A stretch of 64,000 bases of DNA, taken from positions 62,001-126,000 of the forward strand of contig NZ_JAFFJT010000023.1 of assembly GCF_016924665.1 (NCBI RefSeq), read 5' to 3'. Origin of the DNA: Nocardioides sp. SYSU D00038 (GTDB taxonomy: Bacteria > Actinomycetota > Actinomycetes > Propionibacteriales > Nocardioidaceae). The notes below the pieces were generated by a model, which was not told the DNA's origin, did no database searches, and was given only the letters and a program-made list of their open reading frames with translations. Within the stretch, counting starts at the first letter, position 1. Each line of letters starts with the position of its first letter. Made by a program: the position numbers and the translations under genes. Of this stretch, positions 47,972 through 55,826 are shown piece by piece.

Positions 47972-48486
47972 CGCAGCCGCTGTTCGACTCGGCCGAGTTC
48001 CGCCAGGTGTGCGGCCACTTCCCGACCGGCGTCACGGCCGTCACGGCCATCGCGGCGGACGGTCGGGTCGCCGCGCTGACGGTGAACTCCTTCACCTCGG
48101 TGTCCCTCGAGCCCGCGAAGGTGCTCTTCTGCGTGGCGACCTCGTCGTCGAGCTTCCCGGTGCTGTCGGTCGCAGAGCGGATCGCGATCCACATCCTGCG
48201 GCAGGACCAGGAGGACGTCGCGCGCCGGTTCGCCACCTCGGGGTTGACCGGCGAGAACAAGCTCGACGGCATCGCCTGGAGCGCCGGCCCCGACGGCGTG
48301 CCGCTGCTACCGGACACCTGCGCCGTGCTCGCCGGCCGCACCGACCAGGTCATCACGAGCGGCGACCACGTGATCGTGCTCGTCGACGTCGACCACGTGG
48401 AGCACAAGCCCTCGTCGCTCCCGGCCCTGTCGTTCTACCGGGGCAGATTCGCCTCGCCCGTCGGGCCGGGGACCGTGGAGCGCTGA
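47968..48486 (+). CDS. Flavin reductase (HpaC/NtaB-like)
   Basis: A 172-residue member of the flavin-reductase domain family. The FMN-binding segment is HFPTGVTAVTAIAADGRVAALTVNSFTSVSLEPAKVLFC (spans residues 17-55), followed by RIAIHILRQDQEDVARRFA and the C-terminal LSFYRGRF. Such enzymes hand reduced FMN to a separate monooxygenase. No HpaB-type oxygenase is encoded nearby, so the partners could be the luciferase-like proteins of the same regulon. The gene ends 7 bp before the convergent TetR gene. Confidence 0.9.
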   Translation: MTQPLFDSAEFRQVCGHFPTGVTAVTAIAADGRVAALTVNSFTSVSLEPAKVLFCVATSSSSFPVLSVAERIAIHILRQDQEDVARRFATSGLTGENKLDGIAWSAGPDGVPLLPDTCAVLAGRTDQVITSGDHVIVLVDVDHVEHKPSSLPALSFYRGRFASPVGPGTVER

Positions 48487-48493
48487 GCCCGAC

Positions 48494-49120
48494 TCAGGCC
48501 CCGGCCACCAGCCCGTCCAGCACCATGGCCGTGAACTGGGTGGCGACGTCGTCGATCGAGAGGGAGCCGCGCGGGTTGAACCACTGGAATGCCCAGGCGC
48601 ACATGCCGAGGATGCCGAAGGTGACGATGCGCGCACTGACGTCCCCGCGCAGCCGACCGGCATCGATCCCGGCCTGGACGGCACCGCGGAAGAGCGCCTC
48701 GACCTCGTCTCGGCGCCTGGTGATCTCGGCGAGTCGCTCACCGGTGAGGTGGCGCCGCTCCTGCTGGAAGATGGCCACGTGCGGTCGGTGCTGCGCGACC
48801 CCCTCGAGGCTGAGCCGGATGAGCTCGCGCACCTGGTCGATGGGGTCGCCGCCCTGCTCGACGATCGCCTGCGCGCCCTCCAGCTGGGTGTCGAGGTACT
48901 CCGTCTGGATCCGCCAGAGCAGGTCCTCCTTGCTCTCGAAGTGGTGGTAGAACGCACCCTTCGTGAGGTTGGCGTCGACCACGATCTGCTGGAGCGAGGT
49001 CCGGTCGAAGCCGTTCTCCTCGAAGAGCCGCAGCGCACTCGCCACGAGCTCGCTGCGGGTCCGCTGCGGGTCGTAGCCCTCCGGCCAGCGCCGTCGGCCC
49101 GATGTCTTCTCCTCGGCCAC
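48494..49120 (-). CDS. TetR-family regulator, probable master repressor of the 31-kb regulon
   Basis: A 208-residue TetR protein. The helix-turn-helix lies at about residues 20-66 with SLQQIVVDANLTKGAFYHHFESKEDLL, and the C-terminal ligand domain has the KstR2/FadR-like pattern RELIRLSLEGVAQHRPHVAIFQQERRHL. It is the last gene of the unit that begins behind operator E (52736-52753), 7 bp after the MaoC gene, so it would be autoregulated. The only other TetR in the window (53425) lies outside the regulon and has no such motif nearby. The ligand may be an acyl-CoA of the pathway; this is inference. Confidence 0.88.
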   Translation of the reverse strand: MAEEKTSGRRRWPEGYDPQRTRSELVASALRLFEENGFDRTSLQQIVVDANLTKGAFYHHFESKEDLLWRIQTEYLDTQLEGAQAIVEQGGDPIDQVRELIRLSLEGVAQHRPHVAIFQQERRHLTGERLAEITRRRDEVEALFRGAVQAGIDAGRLRGDVSARIVTFGILGMCAWAFQWFNPRGSLSIDDVATQFTAMVLDGLVAGA

Positions 49121-49127
49121 GGGACTC

Positions 49128-49592
49128 CTAGTCGTAGTAGCGGAACACGACGTCGGCGACGCAGCACGTCTGTGCGTCGCGCGCGAACTCTAACGTCACA
49201 CGCGCGGTCGCTTGCACCCCTGACGAACCTTCCAGTCGCTTCGCGTCGGTGAGGACGGCGCGGCCGACGACCTCTTCGCCGGGTGGGAGCGGACGCACGA
49301 ACCGCACCCGGTCCAGGCCGTAGTTGACGCCCATCGAGAAGCTGTCGACGGCGAGGATGTCCGCCAGCACGTGCGGCACGAAGGCCAGGATGAAGAAGCC
49401 GTGCACGATGGTCGACCCGAACGGCCCGGCCTGCGCCCGCTCGACGTCGACGTGGATCCACTGGTGGTCCCGGGTGAGGTCCGCGAAGGTGTCGACCTCG
49501 GCCTGCGAGATCGACATCGGTGCGCTGCTGCCGAGCTCCTGTCCGACCAAATCGAGCAGGCTCGACGGGTCGGCGACGGTCGTGCTGGTCAT
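49128..49592 (-). CDS. MaoC-like (R)-enoyl-CoA hydratase
   Basis: A 154-residue hot-dog-fold hydratase. The catalytic motif is in FADLTRDHQWIHVDVERA (Asp and His of the R-hydratase motif, about 37-50), followed by FGSTIVHGFFILAFVPHV. It adds water to a trans-2-enoyl-CoA to give the (R)-3-hydroxyacyl-CoA, which suits the MFE-2-type SDR at 37738. The ATG at 49592 overlaps the crotonase stop by 4 bp. Confidence 0.9.
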   Translation of the reverse strand: MTSTTVADPSSLLDLVGQELGSSAPMSISQAEVDTFADLTRDHQWIHVDVERAQAGPFGSTIVHGFFILAFVPHVLADILAVDSFSMGVNYGLDRVRFVRPLPPGEEVVGRAVLTDAKRLEGSSGVQATARVTLEFARDAQTCCVADVVFRYYD

Positions 49593-50356
49593 GATTCCTC
49601 CGCTGGTGATGGGCTCGAGAACCGGACGACGTGGTCGCGGGCGCCGACCGACGCGGCGTGCTCCTGGAGCACCTGCCACTCCCAGGCCGCCGCGGTCGCC
49701 AGGTCGGCGGGATCGCGGCGCGTCAGCCGGAGCATCCGGTCGACCGCGACCGCGTCGTACAACGCGATCGTGTCGGCGAGCGTGGTGACGTGCTCGTCGA
49801 GGAGGTGGTCGTCGACGACCTCCGAGACCAGACCGATGCGCAGCGCCTCGGCGGCGTCGAGGGACTCGGCGCCGAGCAGCAGGCGCGTGGCGGTCGCGCG
49901 GCCGACGGCCGCGGGCAGCAGGGCGCTGCTCCCCCAGCCGGGCACCTGGCCCTGGGCGAGATGCCGGTCGCCGACCTGAGCGGATGCACCGGCCACCGCG
50001 ACGTCGCACGCGAGCAGAAGCTCGAGCCCGCCGGCGTACGCGACGCCGTTGACCGCGGCGATGACCGGCACCGGCGCCTCGCGGATCGCGGCGACGAGAT
50101 CGCGGCCGCGGCGCAGGAAGGCGAGCAGTGCGTCGTGGTCACCGACAAGTGTGGCGGCCTCTTTGAGATCGGCGCCGGCGCAGAAGCTGCCGCCCGTACC
50201 GGTCAACACGAGTACCCGCACGCCCTGGTCACGACCCTGCTCGAGCCAGCCCTCCAGGGCGGCCATCACGTCGGACCCGCAGGCGTTGGCCCGCTCGGGA
50301 CGGGCGATCCGAGCCCACAGCACGGCACCGCGGCGCTCAACCTCGACCGCGTTCAC
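49589..50356 (-). CDS. Enoyl-CoA hydratase/isomerase (crotonase fold)
   Basis: A 255-residue crotonase with oxyanion segments GSFCAGADLKEAATL and NGVAYAGGLELLLACDVAV. The active-site region HLAQGQVPGWGSSALLPAAVG has Gln where many hydratases carry Glu, so isomerase or another activity is possible. The GTG at 50356 overlaps the stop of the upstream dehydrogenase gene (GTGA). It is one of four crotonases in the regulon, all quite different from one another. Confidence 0.88.
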   Translation of the reverse strand: MNAVEVERRGAVLWARIARPERANACGSDVMAALEGWLEQGRDQGVRVLVLTGTGGSFCAGADLKEAATLVGDHDALLAFLRRGRDLVAAIREAPVPVIAAVNGVAYAGGLELLLACDVAVAGASAQVGDRHLAQGQVPGWGSSALLPAAVGRATATRLLLGAESLDAAEALRIGLVSEVVDDHLLDEHVTTLADTIALYDAVAVDRMLRLTRRDPADLATAAAWEWQVLQEHAASVGARDHVVRFSSPSPAEES

Positions 50357-51306
50357 GACGGGACCACGCAGAGCTTGCCGTAGGCGTCGCCGCGCAGCAT
50401 CCGGTCGTACGCCGCGGCGACGCCGTCCAGGTCGGAGGTCGAGTCGACGACCGGGCCGACGCCGCTGCTCTCGACGAAGTCGACGAGCGCGCGCATCTCC
50501 TCGATGCTGCCCATCGACGACCCGATGATCCGAAGCTGGCGGGCGAAGACGCGCGCGAGGTCGGTCTCGACGACCATGCCGCTGGCCCCACCGCAGACGA
50601 CCACGGTGCCGGCCGGCCGAACCGCGCGCAGGGAGTGCTCCCAGGTGGCCGCGCCGACCGACTCGATGACGACATCTGCCAGCTCCGGGAGGCGCGCACC
50701 GGGCGGCCAGGCTCCAGCCGCGCCGAACTCCACAGCCCGGGCACGCTTCTCCTCCGACCGCGACGTCACGTGGACCCGGCAGCCGAGCCCGGTCGCGAGC
50801 GTCGCCGCGGCGGTGGCGACCCCGCCGCCGGCGCCCTGGACCAGCACCACCTGGCCGGGCTCGACCCGCGCCTGCGTGACCAGCATCCGCCAGGCGGTCA
50901 GCCACGCCGTCGGCAGGCACGCTGCCTGCTCCCAGGTCAGCCCGGCGGGCTTGTCGACGAGGTTCCCCTCCGGCACGCAGGTGCGGCCGGCGAGAGTGCC
51001 GAAGCCGGCGTCGCAGAGCAGCGTCGCGCCGGGCGCGAAGGTCCCGGGCGGGTCGGGGGCGACGGGGTGCACGACGACCTCGCGACCGTCGACAACCCCG
51101 GCGGCGTCGCTGCCGAGCACGAGCGGCAAGGCCTTCGGTCGGACGCCGGCTCCGCGCAGCAGCCAGACGTCGTGCATGTTCAGGCTCGTCGCCCGGACCT
51201 CGACCTCCACCCAGCCCTCGGGCGCAGTTGGCGGTTCGAGGTGGCCGATCTCCAGCGCGGCCAGCGGATCGTCGCGGTCGGGACGCGCGACGTACGCCGC
51301 CCTCAT
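50353..51306 (-). CDS. Quinone-oxidoreductase-type (MDR) alcohol dehydrogenase family protein
   Basis: A 317-residue medium-chain dehydrogenase/reductase. The N-terminal GroES-like domain has VEVEVRATSLNMHDVWLLRGAG and lacks the catalytic zinc ligands. The nucleotide-binding domain has VLVQGAGGGVATAAATLATGLG (about 153-174) and a C-terminal YDRMLRGDAYGKLCVVP. This is the NADPH quinone reductase or enoyl reductase branch. It would reduce a conjugated double bond of a pathway intermediate. It overlaps both neighbours by 4 bp. Confidence 0.87.
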   Translation of the reverse strand: MRAAYVARPDRDDPLAALEIGHLEPPTAPEGWVEVEVRATSLNMHDVWLLRGAGVRPKALPLVLGSDAAGVVDGREVVVHPVAPDPPGTFAPGATLLCDAGFGTLAGRTCVPEGNLVDKPAGLTWEQAACLPTAWLTAWRMLVTQARVEPGQVVLVQGAGGGVATAAATLATGLGCRVHVTSRSEEKRARAVEFGAAGAWPPGARLPELADVVIESVGAATWEHSLRAVRPAGTVVVCGGASGMVVETDLARVFARQLRIIGSSMGSIEEMRALVDFVESSGVGPVVDSTSDLDGVAAAYDRMLRGDAYGKLCVVPS

Positions 51307-51998
51307 GCGCGCTCCCCCCAGCCGTTCCAGGCGAGGACGTCGGAGACCGGCCCCCGCGACCCGCGCCCGAACTCCAGTCCTTGCGTGTAGGCGACCGGCA
51401 CCAGCGTGACGACCCGGCAGTCCTCGGGCAGCTCAAGCACCTTCGCGACCTGCTCGGCGCGGTGGGCGAGCGCCGTGGCCAGGACCGAGCCGAGGCCGCG
51501 CGAGCGCAGCGCCAGCTGGAAGGACCAGACGGCCGGGAAGATCGACCCGTAGTAGCCCGACGCGCGTCCGCCGACGATCTCGTCCGGCAGTGGCTTCACG
51601 CTGCACACGACCACCAGCACGGGCACCTGCTCGAGCCGGTCGACCAGGTGCTTGACGCTGTCGAGCACCCGCTGCTGCCGGGCGGCCGTGGCCTCGTCGG
51701 CGCGGGTGGTCGGCGAGAGCCGGGTGACCGTCGCCGCCTCGCCGCCGGCGAGCGGCGCCTCGACCGTCTCGACCCAGATCTCCCGGTAGAGCTCGGCGAT
51801 CCGGAGCTTCACCTCCGGGTCGTCGACGGCCACGAAGCGCCAGTGCTCGAGGTTGGAGCCCATCGGCGCCTGGAGCGCGAGCTCGAGGCACTCCTCGACG
51901 ACCTCGCGCGGGACGGGCCGCTCCAGGTCGAGGCGGCGGCGTACGGCGCGCGTCGTCGTAAGCACCTCGTCGACGTCGGCGATCACGCGGGTGCTCAT
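51303..51998 (-). CDS. Nitroreductase-family flavoprotein (second of a tandem pair)
   Basis: A 231-residue FMN enzyme of the nitroreductase fold. The FMN-phosphate motif is TTTRAVRRRLDLERPVP (about 14-30); later come LQAPMGSNLEHWRFVAVDDP-type residues (44-63) and VWSFQLALRSRGLGSVLATAL. It shares most of its motifs with the protein encoded just upstream, so the two arose by tandem duplication and may form a heterodimer. Nitroreductase-fold enzymes also reduce enones or desaturate rings, and one of these uses is likelier than nitro reduction here. Confidence 0.9.
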   Translation of the reverse strand: MSTRVIADVDEVLTTTRAVRRRLDLERPVPREVVEECLELALQAPMGSNLEHWRFVAVDDPEVKLRIAELYREIWVETVEAPLAGGEAATVTRLSPTTRADEATAARQQRVLDSVKHLVDRLEQVPVLVVVCSVKPLPDEIVGGRASGYYGSIFPAVWSFQLALRSRGLGSVLATALAHRAEQVAKVLELPEDCRVVTLVPVAYTQGLEFGRGSRGPVSDVLAWNGWGERA

Positions 51999-52723
51999 GC
52001 GCGGCCCGCCAGCTCGTCGAAGGTGCGGTCGGCGTACGGGAAGGGGGTGCCCCAGCGGTCCAGCGACGCGACCTCGGCGACCGGACGGCGCGCCGCCACC
52101 TTGAAGTCGGTGCCGACCGTCCAGGCCACGGGCAGGAGCGTCACCTGCACGACGTCGTCGGGGATGGCGAGCAGCTCGGCGACCTCGCCGGCGGAGTGCA
52201 GGGTCAGCGAGGTGATGCAGGTGCCGAGCCCGCGCGCACGCAACGCGAGGTTGAAGGACCAGACGGCCGGGTAGACCGAGCCGTAGACGGCCGACCAGGT
52301 CCCCGGGCCACCGCCCGCGGGTGACGGGCGGGTCGCGCACGCGAGGACCAGCCACGGAGCGCGGCCGATGTTGCGGGCGAGGTGGTCGGCCCCGGCAAGG
52401 ATCCGCTCGGTTCGCGCCGTCGGCCGCCCGCTGTCCCCCACCCCGAGCCGCCCGGCCACCGCCGGGTCGTCGACCCCGGTGCATCGCAACGGCGCGAGGA
52501 CGTGGGCCTCGTAGTTGCGCAGGTAGATCTCACCGATCCGCTGCTTGAGGTCCGGGTCTCCGACGACGACGAACCGCCAGTCCTCGGCGTGCCCCCCGGT
52601 CGGTGCCTGGAGCGCGATCTGGAGGCACTCGCCGACGACCTCGACCGGTACCGGACGCTCGAGGTCGAGCCGGCGCCGGACCGAGCGAGTGGTCATCAGC
52701 ACCTCGTGCACATCGTCCAGCAC
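51995..52723 (-). CDS. Nitroreductase-family flavoprotein (first of a tandem pair)
   Basis: A 242-residue nitroreductase-fold protein leading the six-gene unit. Its motifs are MTTRSVRRRLDLERPVPVEVV near residues 10-30, LQAPTGGHAEDWRFVVVGDP and VWSFNLALRARGLGTCITSL. The GTG at 52723 was chosen because a ribosome site (AAAGGG) stands 8 bp before it; a longer start at 52753 would run through operator E. It ends in overlap (ATGA) with its paralog. Confidence 0.9.
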   Translation of the reverse strand: MLDDVHEVLMTTRSVRRRLDLERPVPVEVVGECLQIALQAPTGGHAEDWRFVVVGDPDLKQRIGEIYLRNYEAHVLAPLRCTGVDDPAVAGRLGVGDSGRPTARTERILAGADHLARNIGRAPWLVLACATRPSPAGGGPGTWSAVYGSVYPAVWSFNLALRARGLGTCITSLTLHSAGEVAELLAIPDDVVQVTLLPVAWTVGTDFKVAARRPVAEVASLDRWGTPFPYADRTFDELAGRA

Positions 52724-52735
52724 TGCATCCCTTTC

Positions 52736-52753
52736 ATACCGACTGGCTGGCAT
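52736..52753. promoter_or_regulatory. Regulon operator site E
   Basis: ATACCGACTGGCTGGCAT lies 12 bp before the GTG of the first nitroreductase. TAACAT abuts it on the upstream side (52754-52759 region on the minus strand), as also seen at site A. It drives the unit that ends with the TetR gene, consistent with autoregulation. Confidence 0.7.
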
Positions 52754-52778
52754 GTTAGTGGCAACGGTCGCCTGCTGC

Positions 52779-52817
52779 CACCTCGTCGCCGAACGTGACG
52801 ACGAGCGTGACGAGGTG
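52779..52817. terminator. Possible hairpin terminator of the GNAT gene
   Basis: CACCTCGTC (52779-52787) and GACGAGGTG (52809-52817) form a perfect 9-bp stem with a 21-nt loop downstream of the minus-strand GNAT gene. There is no T-run; evidence is weak. Confidence 0.3.
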
Positions 52818-52828
52818 CTGCGCTCTGG

Positions 52829-53380
52829 TCAGGGCCGGTCAAGCACCATCACGTGCACGTCCGGTCCCTCGTCGCCGGCAACCTCGCGCAACCACTCCGG
52901 CCGGAACCGGTGGACGGTGCGCCAACCCGTCGACACGTACAGCGTCATCGCTCCGGGGTGCGTCGGCAGCACCTCCAGGCACGGGCGCAGACGATGGGCG
53001 CGCATGTCGTCCACGACCGTCTGCAAGAGGCGTCGGCCGATCCCGGCGCCACGGGCCGCGGTGGCCACGAAGAAGGCGCTCACGTAGGTCAACCGGCTCG
53101 GGTCGCAGCCGTGCGCCCGCGCGCACGCCTCGTTGAGGAGGCTCGCTGCCGGGAAGCCCTCCGCCGGACCCGTCCGGCACACGTGACCCACCGGCCGACC
53201 GGCCAGCTCGGCCGTCCACGCGCCCGCGGCGTCCCGTGCGTGCAGGAAGTCCTCGACCGGGACCGGCAGGGGGTCGCGGAACGGGTAGCGGGTGGTGGAC
53301 TGCTGCGCCAGCAGCGCCGTCGCCAGCACCGGGACGTCCTCCGGTCGGCGCGGGCGGATCCGCACCTCATCCGGCGTCAC
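52829..53380 (-). CDS. GNAT-family N-acetyltransferase
   Basis: A 183-residue GCN5-related acetyltransferase. The acetyl-CoA pyrophosphate loop is ARGAGIGRRLLQTVVDDMR (about 110-128), preceded by the strand LTYVSAFFVATA and followed by the final MTLYVSTGWRTVHRF. The acceptor is unknown. It is probably co-transcribed with the TetR gene 44 bp upstream, giving a regulator-enzyme pair unrelated to the catabolic regulon. Confidence 0.87.
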   Translation of the reverse strand: MTPDEVRIRPRRPEDVPVLATALLAQQSTTRYPFRDPLPVPVEDFLHARDAAGAWTAELAGRPVGHVCRTGPAEGFPAASLLNEACARAHGCDPSRLTYVSAFFVATAARGAGIGRRLLQTVVDDMRAHRLRPCLEVLPTHPGAMTLYVSTGWRTVHRFRPEWLREVAGDEGPDVHVMVLDRP

Positions 53381-53424
53381 GACGCCACCCTCTCACTGTG
53401 CGTCTGCCCGCAGGCCGGGAGCAC

Positions 53425-54042
53425 CTAGCCGTCGAGCGCGCCTTGCATCAGCAGGTCGAGCAACCCGAGGAAGCGAGCCTCCAGCTCGAAGCGCGGCGGT
53501 CCGGTGCCGATCCACGAACGGAGGACGGCGAAGTAGCCCACGGTCAGGGTCATCGCGACGAGGTGCGGGTCGACCCCGGGTCGGAGCTCGGTGCGGTGCC
53601 GCTCGACGACGGCACCGAACTCGTGGGTCAGCGGGTGGTCGTCGAGGAGGTCGAGCTCGCGGACGGCGGCACCGATCAACGCGGTCGTCTCGCGGCGAGA
53701 GGAACTGCTGACGTCGGCCAGCACCCGCAGGCTGTCGCTCAGCTCGTCGCGAAGCGTCCCGTCGCCACCGGCACGCGGCAGCGAGCGGAACGCGCGCTCG
53801 CGACGGCGAGCCGACCACTCGTCGAGGAACGCCGACTTGCGCTCGAAGTAGTTGAAGACCGAGGTCCGCGCCACGTCGGCGCGCAGGGCGATCTCGTCCA
53901 TCGTCGTGGCCTCGTAGCCCTGCTCGACGATGAGCGCCACGGCCGCGTCGAAGACGCGGTCGCGCCGCTGCCCGCGACGACGGGTGCGGGCGTTGTCCGG
54001 CCCGGCGGGTCGCGGCGACCAACCGTCCGCCTCCGACTCCAT
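53425..54042 (-). CDS. TetR-family regulator
   Basis: A 205-residue TetR protein with the helix-turn-helix at about residues 26-73 (TMDEIALRADVARTSVFNYFERKSAFLDEW) and a helical ligand domain. The NYFxxK ending of the DNA-binding part is typical. It is divergent from the PucR-type gene with a 98-bp gap, and followed by the GNAT gene. No palindrome as clear as the regulon operators was seen in the gap. Its target and ligand are unknown. Confidence 0.88.
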   Translation of the reverse strand: MESEADGWSPRPAGPDNARTRRRGQRRDRVFDAAVALIVEQGYEATTMDEIALRADVARTSVFNYFERKSAFLDEWSARRRERAFRSLPRAGGDGTLRDELSDSLRVLADVSSSSRRETTALIGAAVRELDLLDDHPLTHEFGAVVERHRTELRPGVDPHLVAMTLTVGYFAVLRSWIGTGPPRFELEARFLGLLDLLMQGALDG

Positions 54043-54140
54043 CGCGCACCTCCTCTGGTGACAGGCACCCCCGTAGGGCGTACGCTGCCAGACAGTGGAC
54101 TCGGGTTCAACTTTGGATGCGGATACGTCTTGGAGGCACC

Positions 54141-55772
54141 GTGATCACCGAACTCCCGCCGGCGGCGTCCACCCACTACCTGCGGCACCTGCTGGCCGCC
54201 AAGGACGCGACCCAGGCGCTGCAGATCGCGACCGACCACGTCGCGACGGTGCTGGGCTGCCCGGTGTCGTGGGCCGGCCTCGTCGAGGAGGAGCACCTCG
54301 TGATGGGGGCTCACCACGGTGTGGAGTCCACCGAGATGGCCGCTGCCTGGCGGCTCAAGGTCGGCGAGGGCATCGGGGGCCGGGTGGCGCTGGAGCGTCG
54401 ACCGCAGATGAGCCGTGACTACCGCCACGACTCGCGGCGGGTGCCGCTGCTGAAGCGCCTCATCGACAACGAGGGGATCCAGGCGACGCTCATCGTGCCG
54501 ATCCTCGTCGCGGACGTCACGCTGGGCGTCCTCTACGCGGCGCACCGCCAGCCCTACCCGTGGACCACCGAGGAGCTCGGCACCCTCGAGGCGATCGCCC
54601 ACGACCTCGGCGTCCGACTCCGCCAGCTCGACGTCGACGGCCGTCGCGAGGCGCGGGCGGCCCACTCCGAGCAGCGGGCCGCACGCGCCCTGCGGCACGC
54701 ACAGGCCTCGGCCCGCCTCGCCAGCAGCTTCGCCCAGCAGGACATGCCCGACGCGGCCCTCGACCTACTCGCCCGAGAGCTCGGCTGTCGCGTGGAGCTG
54801 CGGCAGGAGGACGGCGCCCTGGTCCGCGCCGCGGGCACGCTGGGCGAGGGCAACCCACGCGTGGTGACCCGGTTGCGGCTCGACGACGACGGCCTCCTCA
54901 CGGTGGTCGTCATCCACACCCGCGAGCTGGACGAGGACGGGCGTGCCTTCGTCGACCTCTGCGTCGGGCTGTTCCGACTGCAGCTGCTGCGGGTCAGCGA
55001 GCGGGAGCGCACGGCCGAGCGTCTCACCGGCGAGCTGGTCGACGAGCTGCTGACCGGGCGGGTGGCCGACTGGGAGGTGGTGCGAGCCCGGATGGCCCTG
55101 ACCGGGCTCAGCGTGCAACCCGGCGCGCAGATCCTGGTGGCCGGCCGCCGGGTGGACGGCGCCGAGCCACCCGCGGTCGAGCTGGCGAACCTGCTGCGGA
55201 CGGTCAGTCCCGGCAGCCCCACGGTGGAGCGCGGCGGGCGGGTGGTGTGCGTCGTCCACCCCCGTGGCCGGTCGGCCGGCGAGCTGCGCGACCGGCTCTG
55301 CGACGCCGTCGCCCGGTCCCGGCACGGCTGGGTGGTAGGCATCGGCCGGGCGTGCGCCGACCTGGTCGACTACTCCACGTCGTACGACGAGGCGCGGGCC
55401 GCGTGCGAGCTCGCGCTGCGGGGCGAGACGACCGGGTCGGTGGTCACCGCGCACGAGCTCGGCATCCTCGGGATGGCCAGCCTGCCGGCGGCCCACCTGC
55501 GCACGACGGTGCACGACGTGCTCGGGCCGCTCCTCGACCTCGACGACGAGCGCGGGACCACCTTCGTCGCAACGCTGCGCACCTTCCTCAGCCACGACCG
55601 CCACCTGCCCGACACCGCGGCCGCCCTGCACGTCCACTACAACACGGTGCGCAACCGGATCGCCCGCATCGAGGCCGTGCTGGGCGTCGACCTGCGCAAC
55701 GTGGACGACCGCTTCCGCCTCGAGACCGCGCTGCGCATGCACGAGCTCAGTGCCGCCCTCGGCCACGTGTGA
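54141..55772 (+). CDS. GAF-PucR-type transcriptional regulator
   Basis: A 543-residue regulator. Residues 8-165 form a GAF sensory domain (KVGEGIGGRVALERRPQMSRDY and IVPILVADVTLGVLYAA). A short helical linker follows, then a GGDEF-like/PucR middle region (SVQPGAQILVAGRRVDG, YDEARAACELALRG), and the C-terminal PucR helix-turn-helix in DTAAALHVHYNTVRNRIARIEAVLG (about 490-515). Members control catabolism of purines and of aromatic or heterocyclic compounds. The GTG at 54141 has TTGGAGG 7 bp upstream. It very likely activates the FAH-cyclase-LIV operon right downstream. Confidence 0.88.
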   Translation: MITELPPAASTHYLRHLLAAKDATQALQIATDHVATVLGCPVSWAGLVEEEHLVMGAHHGVESTEMAAAWRLKVGEGIGGRVALERRPQMSRDYRHDSRRVPLLKRLIDNEGIQATLIVPILVADVTLGVLYAAHRQPYPWTTEELGTLEAIAHDLGVRLRQLDVDGRREARAAHSEQRAARALRHAQASARLASSFAQQDMPDAALDLLARELGCRVELRQEDGALVRAAGTLGEGNPRVVTRLRLDDDGLLTVVVIHTRELDEDGRAFVDLCVGLFRLQLLRVSERERTAERLTGELVDELLTGRVADWEVVRARMALTGLSVQPGAQILVAGRRVDGAEPPAVELANLLRTVSPGSPTVERGGRVVCVVHPRGRSAGELRDRLCDAVARSRHGWVVGIGRACADLVDYSTSYDEARAACELALRGETTGSVVTAHELGILGMASLPAAHLRTTVHDVLGPLLDLDDERGTTFVATLRTFLSHDRHLPDTAAALHVHYNTVRNRIARIEAVLGVDLRNVDDRFRLETALRMHELSAALGHV

Positions 55773-55775
55773 CGG

Positions 55776-55792
55776 CTGTCACGCCGTGACAG
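55776..55792. promoter_or_regulatory. Perfect palindrome, probable PucR-type operator 1
   Basis: CTGTCACG and CGTGACAG flank a single C, giving a perfect 17-bp palindrome that begins 4 bp after the regulator's stop. It contains the half-site GTCAC that recurs at 55827-55840 and near 55854. Confidence 0.65.
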
Positions 55793-55826
55793 ACCGCGGG
55801 TCGCTTTGTGTCGGGCGACGCCCTAG

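Noticed and set aside
51303..52723. Nitroaromatic (picrate-type) degradation, suggested by nitroreductases plus F420-like enzymes
   Set aside because: The characteristic npd genes (F420-dependent hydride transferases with an NADPH:F420 reductase) are not recognisable, and CoA-dependent genes dominate.
21416..52753. Full steroid catabolism cluster
   Set aside because: Side-chain-type genes are present, but no KstD, KshA/B, HsaA-D or Mce transporter genes are found in the window, so only an analogy is claimed.
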